Assembly (NCBI GenBank): GCA_019359435.1 | Contig: JAHHHI010000061.1 | Coordinates: forward strand, 62,001 to 126,000 | Direction: 5' to 3' | DNA length: 64,000 nt | DNA from: Kaiparowitsia implicata GSE-PSE-MK54-09C | Lineage (GTDB): Bacteria > Cyanobacteriota > Cyanobacteriia > Elainellales > Elainellaceae | In this document: piece after piece, positions 36,454-44,068 of the stretch | How positions within the stretch are numbered: the stretch's first letter is position 1 | Layout of the letters: each line of letters begins with the position of its first letter | Program-made: the position numbers and the translations under genes | Notes under the pieces: model-generated | What the model saw: only the letters and a program-made list of their open reading frames with translations | What the model was told of the DNA's origin: nothing | Databases searched by the model: none

Positions 36454-37350
36454 TCACTTGAAGCCTTGGGTAGCGATGCCCTTGGTGAGCAGTCGCTGGG
36501 ACGCCAGAAAGAAGCCGAGCACCGGCCCAATGGACACCAGCACCATTGCGAAAAGACCACCGAAGGAAGAGGCGCCGCCGCTGGGGTCCAGGAACAGCCG
36601 CAGGGCGACCGGTACGGTCATGCGGTCGGTATCGGTCAGGTAAATGAGCTGGCTGAAGAAGTCGTTGTAGGTGTTGATAAAGGTAAAGACCGCGGTGGTG
36701 GCCAGTGCCGGCATAGATAGCGGCAGGATGATGCGCCAGTACCGCTGCCAGTAAGACGCGCCGTCGACGACCGCCGCTTGTTCCAGTTCGCTGGGCAGCG
36801 AGCGCATGAACTGCACCATCAGGAAGATGAAGAAGGCATCATGCGCCAGGAATTTGGGCACGATCAGCGGCAGGATGGTGTTCACCCAGCCGATGTTGAG
36901 AAAGAAAATGTATTGTGGGATGAGCTGCACGTGGATCGGCAGCATCATGGTGCCGAGCATGATGGCGAACAGGAACCATTTGCCGCGGAATTCAAGCCGC
37001 GCGAAGGCGTAGGCTGCCATCGAGCAGGCGATCAGGTTGCCCACGATGGCCAGCGCACACAGCACGAACGAGTTGATGTAGAACTGCGTGAAGGTCAGGT
37101 TGCCGTAGAGCTGCCAGCCGCGGATGAAGTTATCCAGCGTCCAGGTAGTGGGTATGAAGCCCATGTCGCCGAAGATTTCGGCTTCCGGCCGGAAGGCGCT
37201 GAACACCATCCAGATCACCGGGTAGAGCATCACACCGAGGATGGCGATGAGCAGCAGGTGCAGGCCGACCCCCCTGAGCAGGCGCCGCGTTTCGCGCCGG
37301 CGGCGCTGCGCTTGCAGCAGCTCCGGATCGTAGGTCTTAGCGGTCGCCAT
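36454..37350 (-). CDS. CUT1 sugar ABC transporter permease, MalG type
   Basis: 298 aa, six predicted helices. The front has the typical MalG loop (YPVIWMVFSAFRPEAEIFG). The EAA loop is LPSELEQAAVVDGASYWQRY, contacting the ATPase. The start overlaps the partner permease's end by 14 bases, so the two are translationally coupled. Confidence 0.92.
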   Translation of the reverse strand: MATAKTYDPELLQAQRRRRETRRLLRGVGLHLLLIAILGVMLYPVIWMVFSAFRPEAEIFGDMGFIPTTWTLDNFIRGWQLYGNLTFTQFYINSFVLCALAIVGNLIACSMAAYAFARLEFRGKWFLFAIMLGTMMLPIHVQLIPQYIFFLNIGWVNTILPLIVPKFLAHDAFFIFLMVQFMRSLPSELEQAAVVDGASYWQRYWRIILPLSMPALATTAVFTFINTYNDFFSQLIYLTDTDRMTVPVALRLFLDPSGGASSFGGLFAMVLVSIGPVLGFFLASQRLLTKGIATQGFK

Positions 37351-38314
37351 AGAACACCCAATAGCGCGAGGACCAGAACATCAGCGCCGTTGCCAGCCCG
37401 ATGGCGATCAGCAGGATCCAGGCCATAGCCGAGGCGTAGCCCATCTGCAGTTGCTGGAAGGCCTGCTGATAGAGATAGAGGGAATAGAGCAGCGTGGCGT
37501 CGACCGGCCCGCCGCGGCCGTTGGAGACCACGAAGGCCTGCGTGAACGACTGGAACGAGTTGATTAGCAGCAGCACGGTATTGAAGAAGATCACCGGGGT
37601 GATCAGCGGCAGGGTAATGCGGCGGAAACGCTGCCAGGCATTGGCGCCGTCGATGGAGGCGGCCTCGTAGTAGGATTCCGGAATCTGGCGCAGCGCGGCG
37701 AGGAAGATCACCATGGAGGCCCCGAAGGTCCACACATTGAGGGTGATCACCGATGGCAGCGCAAAGGTGGGGTTGTTGATCCAGCCGCGCCCGGCAATGC
37801 CGAACCAGCCCAGTATGTCATTGACCACGCCGCGCTCGCCAAACACTTCCTTCCACAAGAGGCCGATGCCGACGCTGGCCCCGATCAGGGACGGGACGTA
37901 AAAGAGCGAGCGGTAGATGGCGAGGCCGCGCAGGCCGCGATTGAGCACGGCAGCGATGGTCAACGAAAACAGCAGCACCAGCGGGACCGAGAAACCGACA
38001 TACTTCAACGTCACCCAGATTGAGGTGATGAAACGCCGGTCGGAGGTGAACAGGCGGACATAGTTGTCGAGACCGATCCAGGTGGGAAAGCCGATGACCG
38101 CGTAGTTGGTGAAGCTGAGATAGAGCGATGCCAGCATCGGCAGTGCGGTTATCAGCACGATACCGGCAAGCCAGGGCAGCAGGAACAGATAGGCCGCGCG
38201 GTTCTCGGCTTTCTTGAAGGCCGATCCGGTCCTGTTGGTCGGAATGACCCGCACCGGCCGGCCCGCCTCGGCCGCCGTCAGCACCGTGTTGTTTGAGGCA
38301 TCGACTGTGCTCAT
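37337..38314 (-). CDS. CUT1 sugar ABC transporter permease, MalF type
   Basis: About 325 aa from the ATG at 38314, favoured because GAGGTG is placed at normal distance; a GTG four codons upstream (38326) is also possible. Helix-rich with YLFLLPWLAGIVLITALPML, and the EAA loop IPESYYEAASIDGANAWQRF. It forms the heterodimeric pore with the MalG-type partner. Confidence 0.92.
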   Translation of the reverse strand: MSTVDASNNTVLTAAEAGRPVRVIPTNRTGSAFKKAENRAAYLFLLPWLAGIVLITALPMLASLYLSFTNYAVIGFPTWIGLDNYVRLFTSDRRFITSIWVTLKYVGFSVPLVLLFSLTIAAVLNRGLRGLAIYRSLFYVPSLIGASVGIGLLWKEVFGERGVVNDILGWFGIAGRGWINNPTFALPSVITLNVWTFGASMVIFLAALRQIPESYYEAASIDGANAWQRFRRITLPLITPVIFFNTVLLLINSFQSFTQAFVVSNGRGGPVDATLLYSLYLYQQAFQQLQMGYASAMAWILLIAIGLATALMFWSSRYWVFYGDR

Positions 38315-38387
38315 TTGAACGCCCACCTCGCGCCATACGAATGTCGACGAGCGGCCACTCTCAGGGAGCTCATCAAGTAGTTGGGGG

Positions 38388-38412
38388 GTGCGGGCCGATC
38401 ATCGGCCCGCAC
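38388..38412 (-). other. Perfect 12-bp palindrome between binding-protein and permease genes
   Basis: GTGCGGGCCGAT, one central base, then ATCGGCCCGCAC, ten bases after the binding-protein stop codon. No T-run follows in the direction of transcription. It most likely acts as an mRNA-stabilising stem-loop that raises binding-protein expression over the permeases; partial termination is the alternative. Confidence 0.65.
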
Positions 38413-38421
38413 GGGGGGTGT

Positions 38422-39771
38422 TTAGCGCGGTGCAGCCTGATCAAGCTGCTGCTGCAGCTCGGAGATCAGCATGTCGGCACCTTCTTCGACGCTCAGCTGG
38501 CCGAAGGCCACCGCATCGTAGGAGCGGTTGAGCACGTCGGTCATCGCCTGGTAGCCACCGGCCGGCCACAGCACAGGCTTGGCAGTCTCGACGACCTCGT
38601 TGTAGAGCTCGATCAGCCGGACCTGGGTGGGCTGGGTGTCTGGGCTTTCGGCCTGCGCAATGGCTAGTTCGGGAATGGCCACGACGCCATTGTCGGACTG
38701 GTAGATGCCGGCGGCCTCGGGGTCCTGGGTCCAGTAATTGATCCATGCGGCGGTAGCCGGGAGCTGCTCGGCGGTGCAATTGGCGCCGATGGCGATGCCG
38801 TTGGAGCCCAGGTCCATGCCCACCGTGCCGTCTTCACCCACCGGATAGGGGCGGGTGTTGATGGTGGCACCGGGATTGACCGTGTCGGTCACGGTCTGCA
38901 CCGAGCCGAGCTGGTTCGGCGGCCGGTTGGTGGTGTATCCGCGACCATTGGCGAGGTTGGATTCCTCGACCAGCGCACTGTTCTCGCTGATCATGCCTTC
39001 GGGCGACTCGGTGACGCCCTCGTTGCGCAGGGCTTCCCAGTAGTTGAACCACTTGATGGCCACATCGCGGGAGAAGGCAACCTTGGAGCCGTCGAAAACC
39101 TTCTCACCATGCGACTGCACCCATGGCACGAAGGCATCCGGCTCACGGCCCATATTGTGGGTCGCGACGGCGCCTTCCGGCAGCGTGGGCTGGATGGCCC
39201 GCAGGTGGTCGGCATATTCGGTCCAAGTGTAGGGCCATTCGATCGGCTCGACCCCGGCGGCAACGGCGTTTTCGAGCATCTGCTCGTTATACATCAGCGC
39301 GAAATAGAAAACGCCATGCGGGATCATGTAGAGATTGCCGTCGGCACCGCGGGCCGCGTTCATCACCGATTCCGGAATGCCGGTGATATCCAGCGTTCCA
39401 TTGGCCACCAGATCATCGAGCGGCATCAGGATGTCCGGACGGGCATAGGTGGCCATCCAGCGCGACTGCATAGTGATGGCACAGGGCTGGTTGTTGCCGG
39501 TGGACTGGATCGTCAGGCGTTCCCAGTAGGGCGCGAAGTCGGCGTTTTCTCGCACGACCGAAACACCCGGGTTCTTCTCCTCGAACAGCTGGATGATCTT
39601 ATCGGTCTTTTCATTGCGGACTTGGCCGCCCCACCAGCTGAAGCGAATTTCGCCCTGAAGGCCTTCGCTCTGCGCATTCACCCCAACCGGTACCGCCGCC
39701 AGCGTCAGCGCCAGGATCGACGCGGCCAGTAGCGGACGCACACCTCTTTTCAGAACTCTCGTGCTTTGCAT
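38422..39771 (-). CDS. CUT1 sugar ABC transporter substrate-binding protein
   Basis: 449 aa from the ATG at 39771, preceded by GGGAGGAAACC. Residues 1-34 are a Sec signal peptide (LKRGVRPLLAASILALTLAA, cleavage after VNAQ). The mature protein is SBP_bac_1-like (GEIRFSWWGGQVRNEKTDKI, PDILMPLDDLVANG, YMIPHGVFYFALMYNEQM). It is the first gene of the importer operon. The upstream region contains two TTGTATGCAA operator copies. Confidence 0.9.
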   Translation of the reverse strand: MQSTRVLKRGVRPLLAASILALTLAAVPVGVNAQSEGLQGEIRFSWWGGQVRNEKTDKIIQLFEEKNPGVSVVRENADFAPYWERLTIQSTGNNQPCAITMQSRWMATYARPDILMPLDDLVANGTLDITGIPESVMNAARGADGNLYMIPHGVFYFALMYNEQMLENAVAAGVEPIEWPYTWTEYADHLRAIQPTLPEGAVATHNMGREPDAFVPWVQSHGEKVFDGSKVAFSRDVAIKWFNYWEALRNEGVTESPEGMISENSALVEESNLANGRGYTTNRPPNQLGSVQTVTDTVNPGATINTRPYPVGEDGTVGMDLGSNGIAIGANCTAEQLPATAAWINYWTQDPEAAGIYQSDNGVVAIPELAIAQAESPDTQPTQVRLIELYNEVVETAKPVLWPAGGYQAMTDVLNRSYDAVAFGQLSVEEGADMLISELQQQLDQAAPR

Positions 39772-39902
39772 GGTTTCCTCCCGTTGCAATCTCTGCCGCC
39801 CGATGCACCAGCTTTTGGCCAGTGATTTCGGACTTGATGCGGATCAGTACGCCGACCGTTCCCCTCCCGGGACCAGCCTCCCTCGCCTGCTTCACAGTTT
39901 CA

Positions 39903-39917
39903 TTCTTGTATGCAAGA
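39903..39917. promoter_or_regulatory. GntR operator upstream of the sugar importer operon
   Basis: TTCTTGTATGCAAGA, the same core as the perfect palindrome at 43135-43150, lies 132 bp upstream of the binding-protein start codon. Confidence 0.65.
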
Positions 39918-40090
39918 CCGCTTATGTCAACGGTCATCTCTTGTTAATTTTCACACCTGACGACAGAAAAAGCCCACTGTAAAATCTCAACAAATGACAA
40001 AAAATGTCAGCATTTTACCCGCCAGACCCGCGGCATTGGACAGATCTCTGCTTCGCTCAAGCCGTCAAATCCAAAGTCGCCTCGCGCAGC

Positions 40091-40104
40091 GCTTGTATGC
40101 AACT
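40091..40104. promoter_or_regulatory. Second, weaker GntR operator copy
   Basis: GCTTGTATGCAACT retains the TTGTATGCAA core but has lost outer symmetry. It sits just after the YciI-like gene and 320 bp upstream of the binding-protein gene; it may help looping with the stronger site at 39903. Confidence 0.4.
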
Positions 40105-40110
40105 ACTTGG

Positions 40111-40407
40111 TCAGCTGACGAGGTCGTCCGGCCGTTTCATGAACCAGTCCCATCGCGATACCTCCAGCGTTTCAAACACCCCTTCGACCCAGTACGGATC
40201 GGCGCGAGCAAAATCCTCGGCGGCCTGCAGGCTGGCTGCCCGCATGACAATCATGCTGCCAATGGGCTCGCCTGCCGCATCGAGATAGGGGCCGGCGAGC
40301 ACCAGGTCGTCCTCCAGAGCCGCATAATAGGCGCGATGCTGTGGACGGAACTGCAGGCGCAGGCCGATCCCGTCCGTCTTGTCGCGACCGCTGACGATGA
40401 ACAGCAT
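40111..40407 (-). CDS. YciI family protein
   Basis: 98 aa, normal for the family. The dimeric alpha/beta-barrel fold has a putative active His (RPQHRAYYAAL) and Asp (ARADPYWVEGVFE). YciI-like proteins appear beside dehydrogenases and lactonases and some have dehydrochlorinase or muconolactone-isomerase-like folds, but the reaction is unknown. It ends an operon behind the HIBADH-like gene (15 bp). Confidence 0.82.
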   Translation of the reverse strand: MLFIVSGRDKTDGIGLRLQFRPQHRAYYAALEDDLVLAGPYLDAAGEPIGSMIVMRAASLQAAEDFARADPYWVEGVFETLEVSRWDWFMKRPDDLVS

Positions 40408-40422
40408 GTACTCCTCCGCTTT

Positions 40423-41319
40423 CTAGGGCATCTGATAGAGGCGGGAGACCGAAGCCCCGTCCTCCATCTCGTTACCCGCCTCGGCGTAACGGTGATACTG
40501 GCGGATGGCGACATCGAGCAGGGGCAGGTCCAGCCCCAGGTCTTCGACGAAATGGGCGACCGACTTGAGATCCTTGTCCACCTGCCGCACATAGCTGCGC
40601 GGCGGATCGAAATCCTCGGCGCTCATCTGGGTATAGATGCGCTGCAGGATGGCGCTGTCGGCCAGGCCACCCTTGAGACAGACTGGCAGGAGGTCGGGAT
40701 CGATGCCCGCGGCCTTGCACGTGGCCAGCAGTTCGGCCATCAGGATATAGTTGGCGCCGACGATGGCCTGGTTGAGGATCTTGGTCTTTTGCCCGGTGCC
40801 CAGTTCACCCATACGGGTGACGTTCTGGCCGATTTCGCGCAGGATCGGCTCGACGGCCGAATAGATATCAGTCTCGCCGCCAGCCATAACGGTGAGCTGG
40901 CCCTGCCGCGCCGGCTGCGGACCGCCTGACATCGGTGCGTCGATCCAGTCGGCGCTAAGCTCGTCCTTGAGGCGCTCGGCAAGCTTCAGTGTGGCCTCGG
41001 GCGAGGTCGTCGACAGGTCGATCAGCACCTTGGCGCCCCTTCCGGCCTTGACGAAACCGGCGTCGCCGAAGCAGACGCTTTCGATCGCCGCATCGCCAAG
41101 GACGCAGACCAGCACGACCTCCGCGGACTTCCAGACATCGGTAGGCGAATCTGCCCAGGCAGCGCCGCTGTGCTTGACCTTGTCGAAGCGTTCGGGCTCG
41201 AGGTTCCACACCACGAGTTCGTAGCCCTGCTCTCGCAGGCGTTCGGCAATGGGGGCGCCCATGATGCCGAGCCCGACCATACCGAGGCGGGTGTCTTTAC
41301 CGAACGTGCCGTTTGCCAT
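40423..41319 (-). CDS. NAD(P)-dependent beta-hydroxyacid dehydrogenase (3-hydroxyisobutyrate dehydrogenase-like)
   Basis: 298 aa. The cofactor motif is GMVGLGIMGAPIA, the substrate motif DAPMSGGPQPAR, and the catalytic lysine lies in GTGQKTKILNQAI. The family oxidises 3-hydroxy acids such as 3-hydroxyisobutyrate, tartronate semialdehyde or sugar acids. Placed after a lactonase-like hydrolase and an RraA-like gene, it may oxidise an aldonic or branched acid. It lies 3 bp after the hydrolase stop. Confidence 0.87.
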   Translation of the reverse strand: MANGTFGKDTRLGMVGLGIMGAPIAERLREQGYELVVWNLEPERFDKVKHSGAAWADSPTDVWKSAEVVLVCVLGDAAIESVCFGDAGFVKAGRGAKVLIDLSTTSPEATLKLAERLKDELSADWIDAPMSGGPQPARQGQLTVMAGGETDIYSAVEPILREIGQNVTRMGELGTGQKTKILNQAIVGANYILMAELLATCKAAGIDPDLLPVCLKGGLADSAILQRIYTQMSAEDFDPPRSYVRQVDKDLKSVAHFVEDLGLDLPLLDVAIRQYHRYAEAGNEMEDGASVSRLYQMP

Positions 41320-41322
41320 GCT

Positions 41323-42228
41323 TTAGGCCTTTCCAGTCAGATCGATGCGATAAAGGCGAGCCGCATTGGCCCAGAACAGCGCATCCCTATCGGCGTCGGG
41401 GAAGTCCGCCACGATCGCCGCGAAGCCCGCAAAGATCGTCGAGAAACTGGCGACCAGACTGTCCACGGGGAAGTTGGAGGCGAACATGCAGCGGTCCACC
41501 CTGAAGATGTCGATGGTGTCGGTGACGATGGGGCCGTTCGCCGCCACGGTCCAGGGCTCCCCCTTCTGGCCCAGGCCGGAAATCTTGACGGCCACATTGG
41601 GGCATTCGGCAACCCGGCGCATGGCGTTGCGCCATCCGGCCAGACCTTCGGCGCTGCGATCGGACGGCAGGCCGGTATGATTGATGATGATCTGCGTGTC
41701 GGGGAATGCGGCGGCGAGGTCGGCGGCTTCCGGCAGGTGCCACCATGGCGTCTGCAGGTCGAAACTCAATCCGTTTGGCGCCAGCATAGCAAAGCCCCGG
41801 CGGAAGGCGGCATCACCCATGGAGCCAGGCGCCCCGAGGGTGACGTCTTCCGGACGGGCAACGGCCTTGGGCTTGTGACGTATGCCGCGCACGAACGGCG
41901 TCTGGCGATGGGCTTCCAGCACAGATGCAGCGTCATCGCGATCGAGCCAGGCCTGGGCCACCATGACGCTGGGCAAACCGGCCTGGCGACGCACCTTCTC
42001 CACCCAGGCCACTTCACCCAGCGGGTCTGCCGGGTTCCATTCGGTCTCGATGAAGACGCTGCCTATGATCTCGAAATCGCCAGCGTCCGCACGATAGTCG
42101 GCCGGCAGGTAGTTCTTCTTGATGGCGCTGTAGTCGCCATAGCGAAAAGCCACTGGCCGGTCCGCAAGCCAGGGCAGGTAGTTGGCCTCGATGTCCCAGA
42201 AATGATGATGGGCGTCGATGATCCGCAC
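41323..42228 (-). CDS. Amidohydrolase-2 family protein, lactonase-like
   Basis: 301 aa TIM-barrel metal-dependent hydrolase read from GTG at 42228 behind GGGGAG. The first-strand metal motif is IIDAHHHFWD; other conserved points are VFIETEW, IIINHTGLP and the C-terminal FASNFPVD. It resembles COG3618 members such as L-fuconolactonase and rhamnonolactonase, which open 1,4-lactones produced by sugar dehydrogenases. This supports a sugar-acid route in the operon 43059 to 40111. Confidence 0.82.
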   Translation of the reverse strand: MRIIDAHHHFWDIEANYLPWLADRPVAFRYGDYSAIKKNYLPADYRADAGDFEIIGSVFIETEWNPADPLGEVAWVEKVRRQAGLPSVMVAQAWLDRDDAASVLEAHRQTPFVRGIRHKPKAVARPEDVTLGAPGSMGDAAFRRGFAMLAPNGLSFDLQTPWWHLPEAADLAAAFPDTQIIINHTGLPSDRSAEGLAGWRNAMRRVAECPNVAVKISGLGQKGEPWTVAANGPIVTDTIDIFRVDRCMFASNFPVDSLVASFSTIFAGFAAIVADFPDADRDALFWANAARLYRIDLTGKA

Positions 42229-42282
42229 GTCTGTCTCCCCGCGTGTGGGGAGGCCGATGGTCCGGCCTCCCGTGGACTTGGC

Positions 42283-43059
42283 CTAGCCTTCGAGGCCGGC
42301 GTAGTAGCGGTCGATGGCGTCGGTATCGACGGATTCGTCATGCGGCCGGTTGAGAGCATCATAGCGGCCGCGGCGGGCGCGCATGTCGGCGATGAGCACC
42401 GCCTTAGCGTGCAACGCGGCCTTCTTGGCCACCTCGATCGGCACCACGATGACGCCGTCGTCGTCACAGCCGACGATGTCGCCCGGACGTACTTGGGCGC
42501 CGCCGATGCCGATAATGGTGTTAAGTTCGACCACTTCGATACGACCCGGGATAATGGTGCGGCCGCGCTCGCGGCACACCATCGGGGTCTTCTGCATGGT
42601 CACTTCGCCGGTGTCGCGGCAATGGCCGTTGGTGACGATACCGACCGCGCCGCTCGCCTGCAGGCCCAGCACGTTTTCCGACCCGAAGAAGCCGACCTCG
42701 CCGGTGCTGCCGACATCGGTCACCACCACGCTTCCGGGCTTGACCAGATCATTGAGCCCGCGGCCGTTGTGGCCATAGCGATTGAACCAGATACCGTGGG
42801 CGCCCACGATCTCCTCGGTGGTCTCGAGCGGCCACATCGGCTTATTGGCCGGGACGCAGCGCTGAGTCACCGCTGGCCCCCAGAACTTCATGCCGAGCCA
42901 CAAGGGCCGAATTTCCTGGGAGACCAGGCCAATGTTGAAATACCCCAAGCCATCGAGCGCGTCGGCGACGTCAACGACCCGCAGCGGCTCGAAATACTTG
43001 CGGATATGATACGGATCCACTGCGTTCCCGTCAGCATCCTTCGGTTCGTAGCTCGGCAT
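42283..43059 (-). CDS. RraA-like protein, putative aldolase or decarboxylase (copy 2)
   Basis: 258 aa. The block VGFFGSENVLGLQASGAVGI, then VTNGHCRDTGEVTM, keeps the Arg-Asp pair of HMG/CHA aldolases, and RPGDIVGCDDDGVIVVPIEV is the second motif. The tryptophan-containing loop around residue 90 (VGAHGIWFNRYGHNGRGL) differs from copy 1. It leads the operon with lactonase-, dehydrogenase- and YciI-like genes. The product of cleavage would be pyruvate or oxaloacetate if it acts as an aldolase. Confidence 0.8.
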   Translation of the reverse strand: MPSYEPKDADGNAVDPYHIRKYFEPLRVVDVADALDGLGYFNIGLVSQEIRPLWLGMKFWGPAVTQRCVPANKPMWPLETTEEIVGAHGIWFNRYGHNGRGLNDLVKPGSVVVTDVGSTGEVGFFGSENVLGLQASGAVGIVTNGHCRDTGEVTMQKTPMVCRERGRTIIPGRIEVVELNTIIGIGGAQVRPGDIVGCDDDGVIVVPIEVAKKAALHAKAVLIADMRARRGRYDALNRPHDESVDTDAIDRYYAGLEG

Positions 43060-43134
43060 GACAAAATCCCTTGCTGTCGCGTTTTCGCGACCATTTGAAC
43101 GATTTGCGGATGGGCTCCTCCCGTCCAGGTGCTA

Positions 43135-43150
43135 TTCTTGTATGCAAGAA
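43135..43150. promoter_or_regulatory. GntR operator, perfect palindrome
   Basis: TTCTTG-TATG-CAAGAA, 76 bp upstream of the RraA-like copy 2 start codon and 68 bp after the gntR stop. This is the best copy of a motif found at five places between 39.9 and 44.0 kb. Confidence 0.75.
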
Positions 43151-43217
43151 AATCGCATGTCAACGGCTGGCTGGGTAATAATTTCGATCGCCAGCATGCT
43201 CGAAGGACGCGCTCGCG

Positions 43218-43922
43218 TCAGCCCTTGCGGTCTGCCCGCGCCTGCAGGAATGGCAGGCTGTTGAGGAAATGTTGCCGCGTAAGCTGAGCCAGCAACGCGC
43301 CATCCCGAGAGGCGAGAGCTGTGAACATTTTGGTGTGTTCGATCAGGGCCCCTGTCCAGCGCCCGGTGTCCAAGTTGGCCAGAGCGCGGGCGCGTTCGAC
43401 ACGGGGGATCAGCGATTGCCACACCGAAAGCAGAACGGGATTGGCGGCGATCTCTACAGTTCGGCGATGGATCTGCTGATTGATCCGCATATAGGGCGCC
43501 CGCTCTTGGCGACCGTGAAAGTCGATCATCTCGGCGAGAAGCCGTCCGATTTCGCCTACTTCGGCCTCGGTAATACGCTGGCAAGCCAGCTCTGCTGCCA
43601 GTCCCTCGATCGAGCCGAAGACCAAGAACAGATCCTCGAGATCGGGCGCATGAAGCTCGGAAACCACCACACTGCGGTTGGGCAACAGGTCTACAAGGCG
43701 TTCTGCAGCAAGCGTGCGGAAGGCTTCACGTACCGGCGTACGCGATACGCCTAGCTGGTCGCACAGTTGCACTTCGCGCAAACGAGCGCCGGGTGGGAGC
43801 TCCCCCGACAGGATCATGCTTCTCAGCCGGCTCGCGGCCTCTGTATGCAATTGGCCCTTCTTACGGCTGGCAAGAGCCCCCGCTTCCTTAGTCAAATCCT
43901 CAAATTCCGGACCATCTTCCAT
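43218..43922 (-). CDS. GntR-family regulator with FCD effector domain
   Basis: 234 aa from the ATG at 43922; the open frame extends to 44069 but those codons overlap the operators. The N-terminal HTH is TEAASRLRSMILSGELPPGA, then DQLGVSRTPVREAFRTLAAE. The helical FCD domain follows, with its metal-site type residues (DLEDLFLVFGSIEGLAAELA, MRINQQIHRRTVEIAANP). It probably binds the TTGTATGCAA sites flanking its own gene and upstream of the two minus-strand operons and the plus-strand CoA-transferase operon. Confidence 0.88.
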   Translation of the reverse strand: MEDGPEFEDLTKEAGALASRKKGQLHTEAASRLRSMILSGELPPGARLREVQLCDQLGVSRTPVREAFRTLAAERLVDLLPNRSVVVSELHAPDLEDLFLVFGSIEGLAAELACQRITEAEVGEIGRLLAEMIDFHGRQERAPYMRINQQIHRRTVEIAANPVLLSVWQSLIPRVERARALANLDTGRWTGALIEHTKMFTALASRDGALLAQLTRQHFLNSLPFLQARADRKG

Positions 43923-43926
43923 GCTT

Positions 43927-43940
43927 GCTCGTATGCAGGA
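43927..43940. promoter_or_regulatory. Degenerate GntR operator directly before gntR
   Basis: GCTCGTATGCAGGA keeps GTATGCA of the motif and starts 4 bases ahead of the gntR start codon; suggests autoregulation. Confidence 0.4.
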
Positions 43941-43995
43941 ATAACAAAAAAAGCAAGACCGAGCATTTACGCCCTTGATTTTGAGGTAATGCCAG

Positions 43996-44009
43996 TCTTG
44001 TATGCAAGA
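43996..44009. promoter_or_regulatory. GntR operator in the gntR / CoA-transferase divergent region
   Basis: TCTTG-TATG-CAAGA, a perfect 5-bp-arm palindrome 59 bp upstream of the CoA-transferase ATG and 73 bp from the gntR start. Confidence 0.7.
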
Positions 44010-44068
44010 ATAGCAAGCTAGGCGAGGTGGCAGGTGTCCCACCCAACTTCGCGGCCAGAGGAGGAACA

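Noticed and set aside
35298-36461. 387-codon plus-strand frame
   Set aside because: Antisense to the CUT1 ATPase gene.
41170-43098. 642-codon open frame on the plus strand
   Set aside because: It is antisense to three well-supported genes (dehydrogenase, amidohydrolase, RraA-like), rich in His/Gly/Arg, and without family motifs or ribosome site; high GC makes such frames common.
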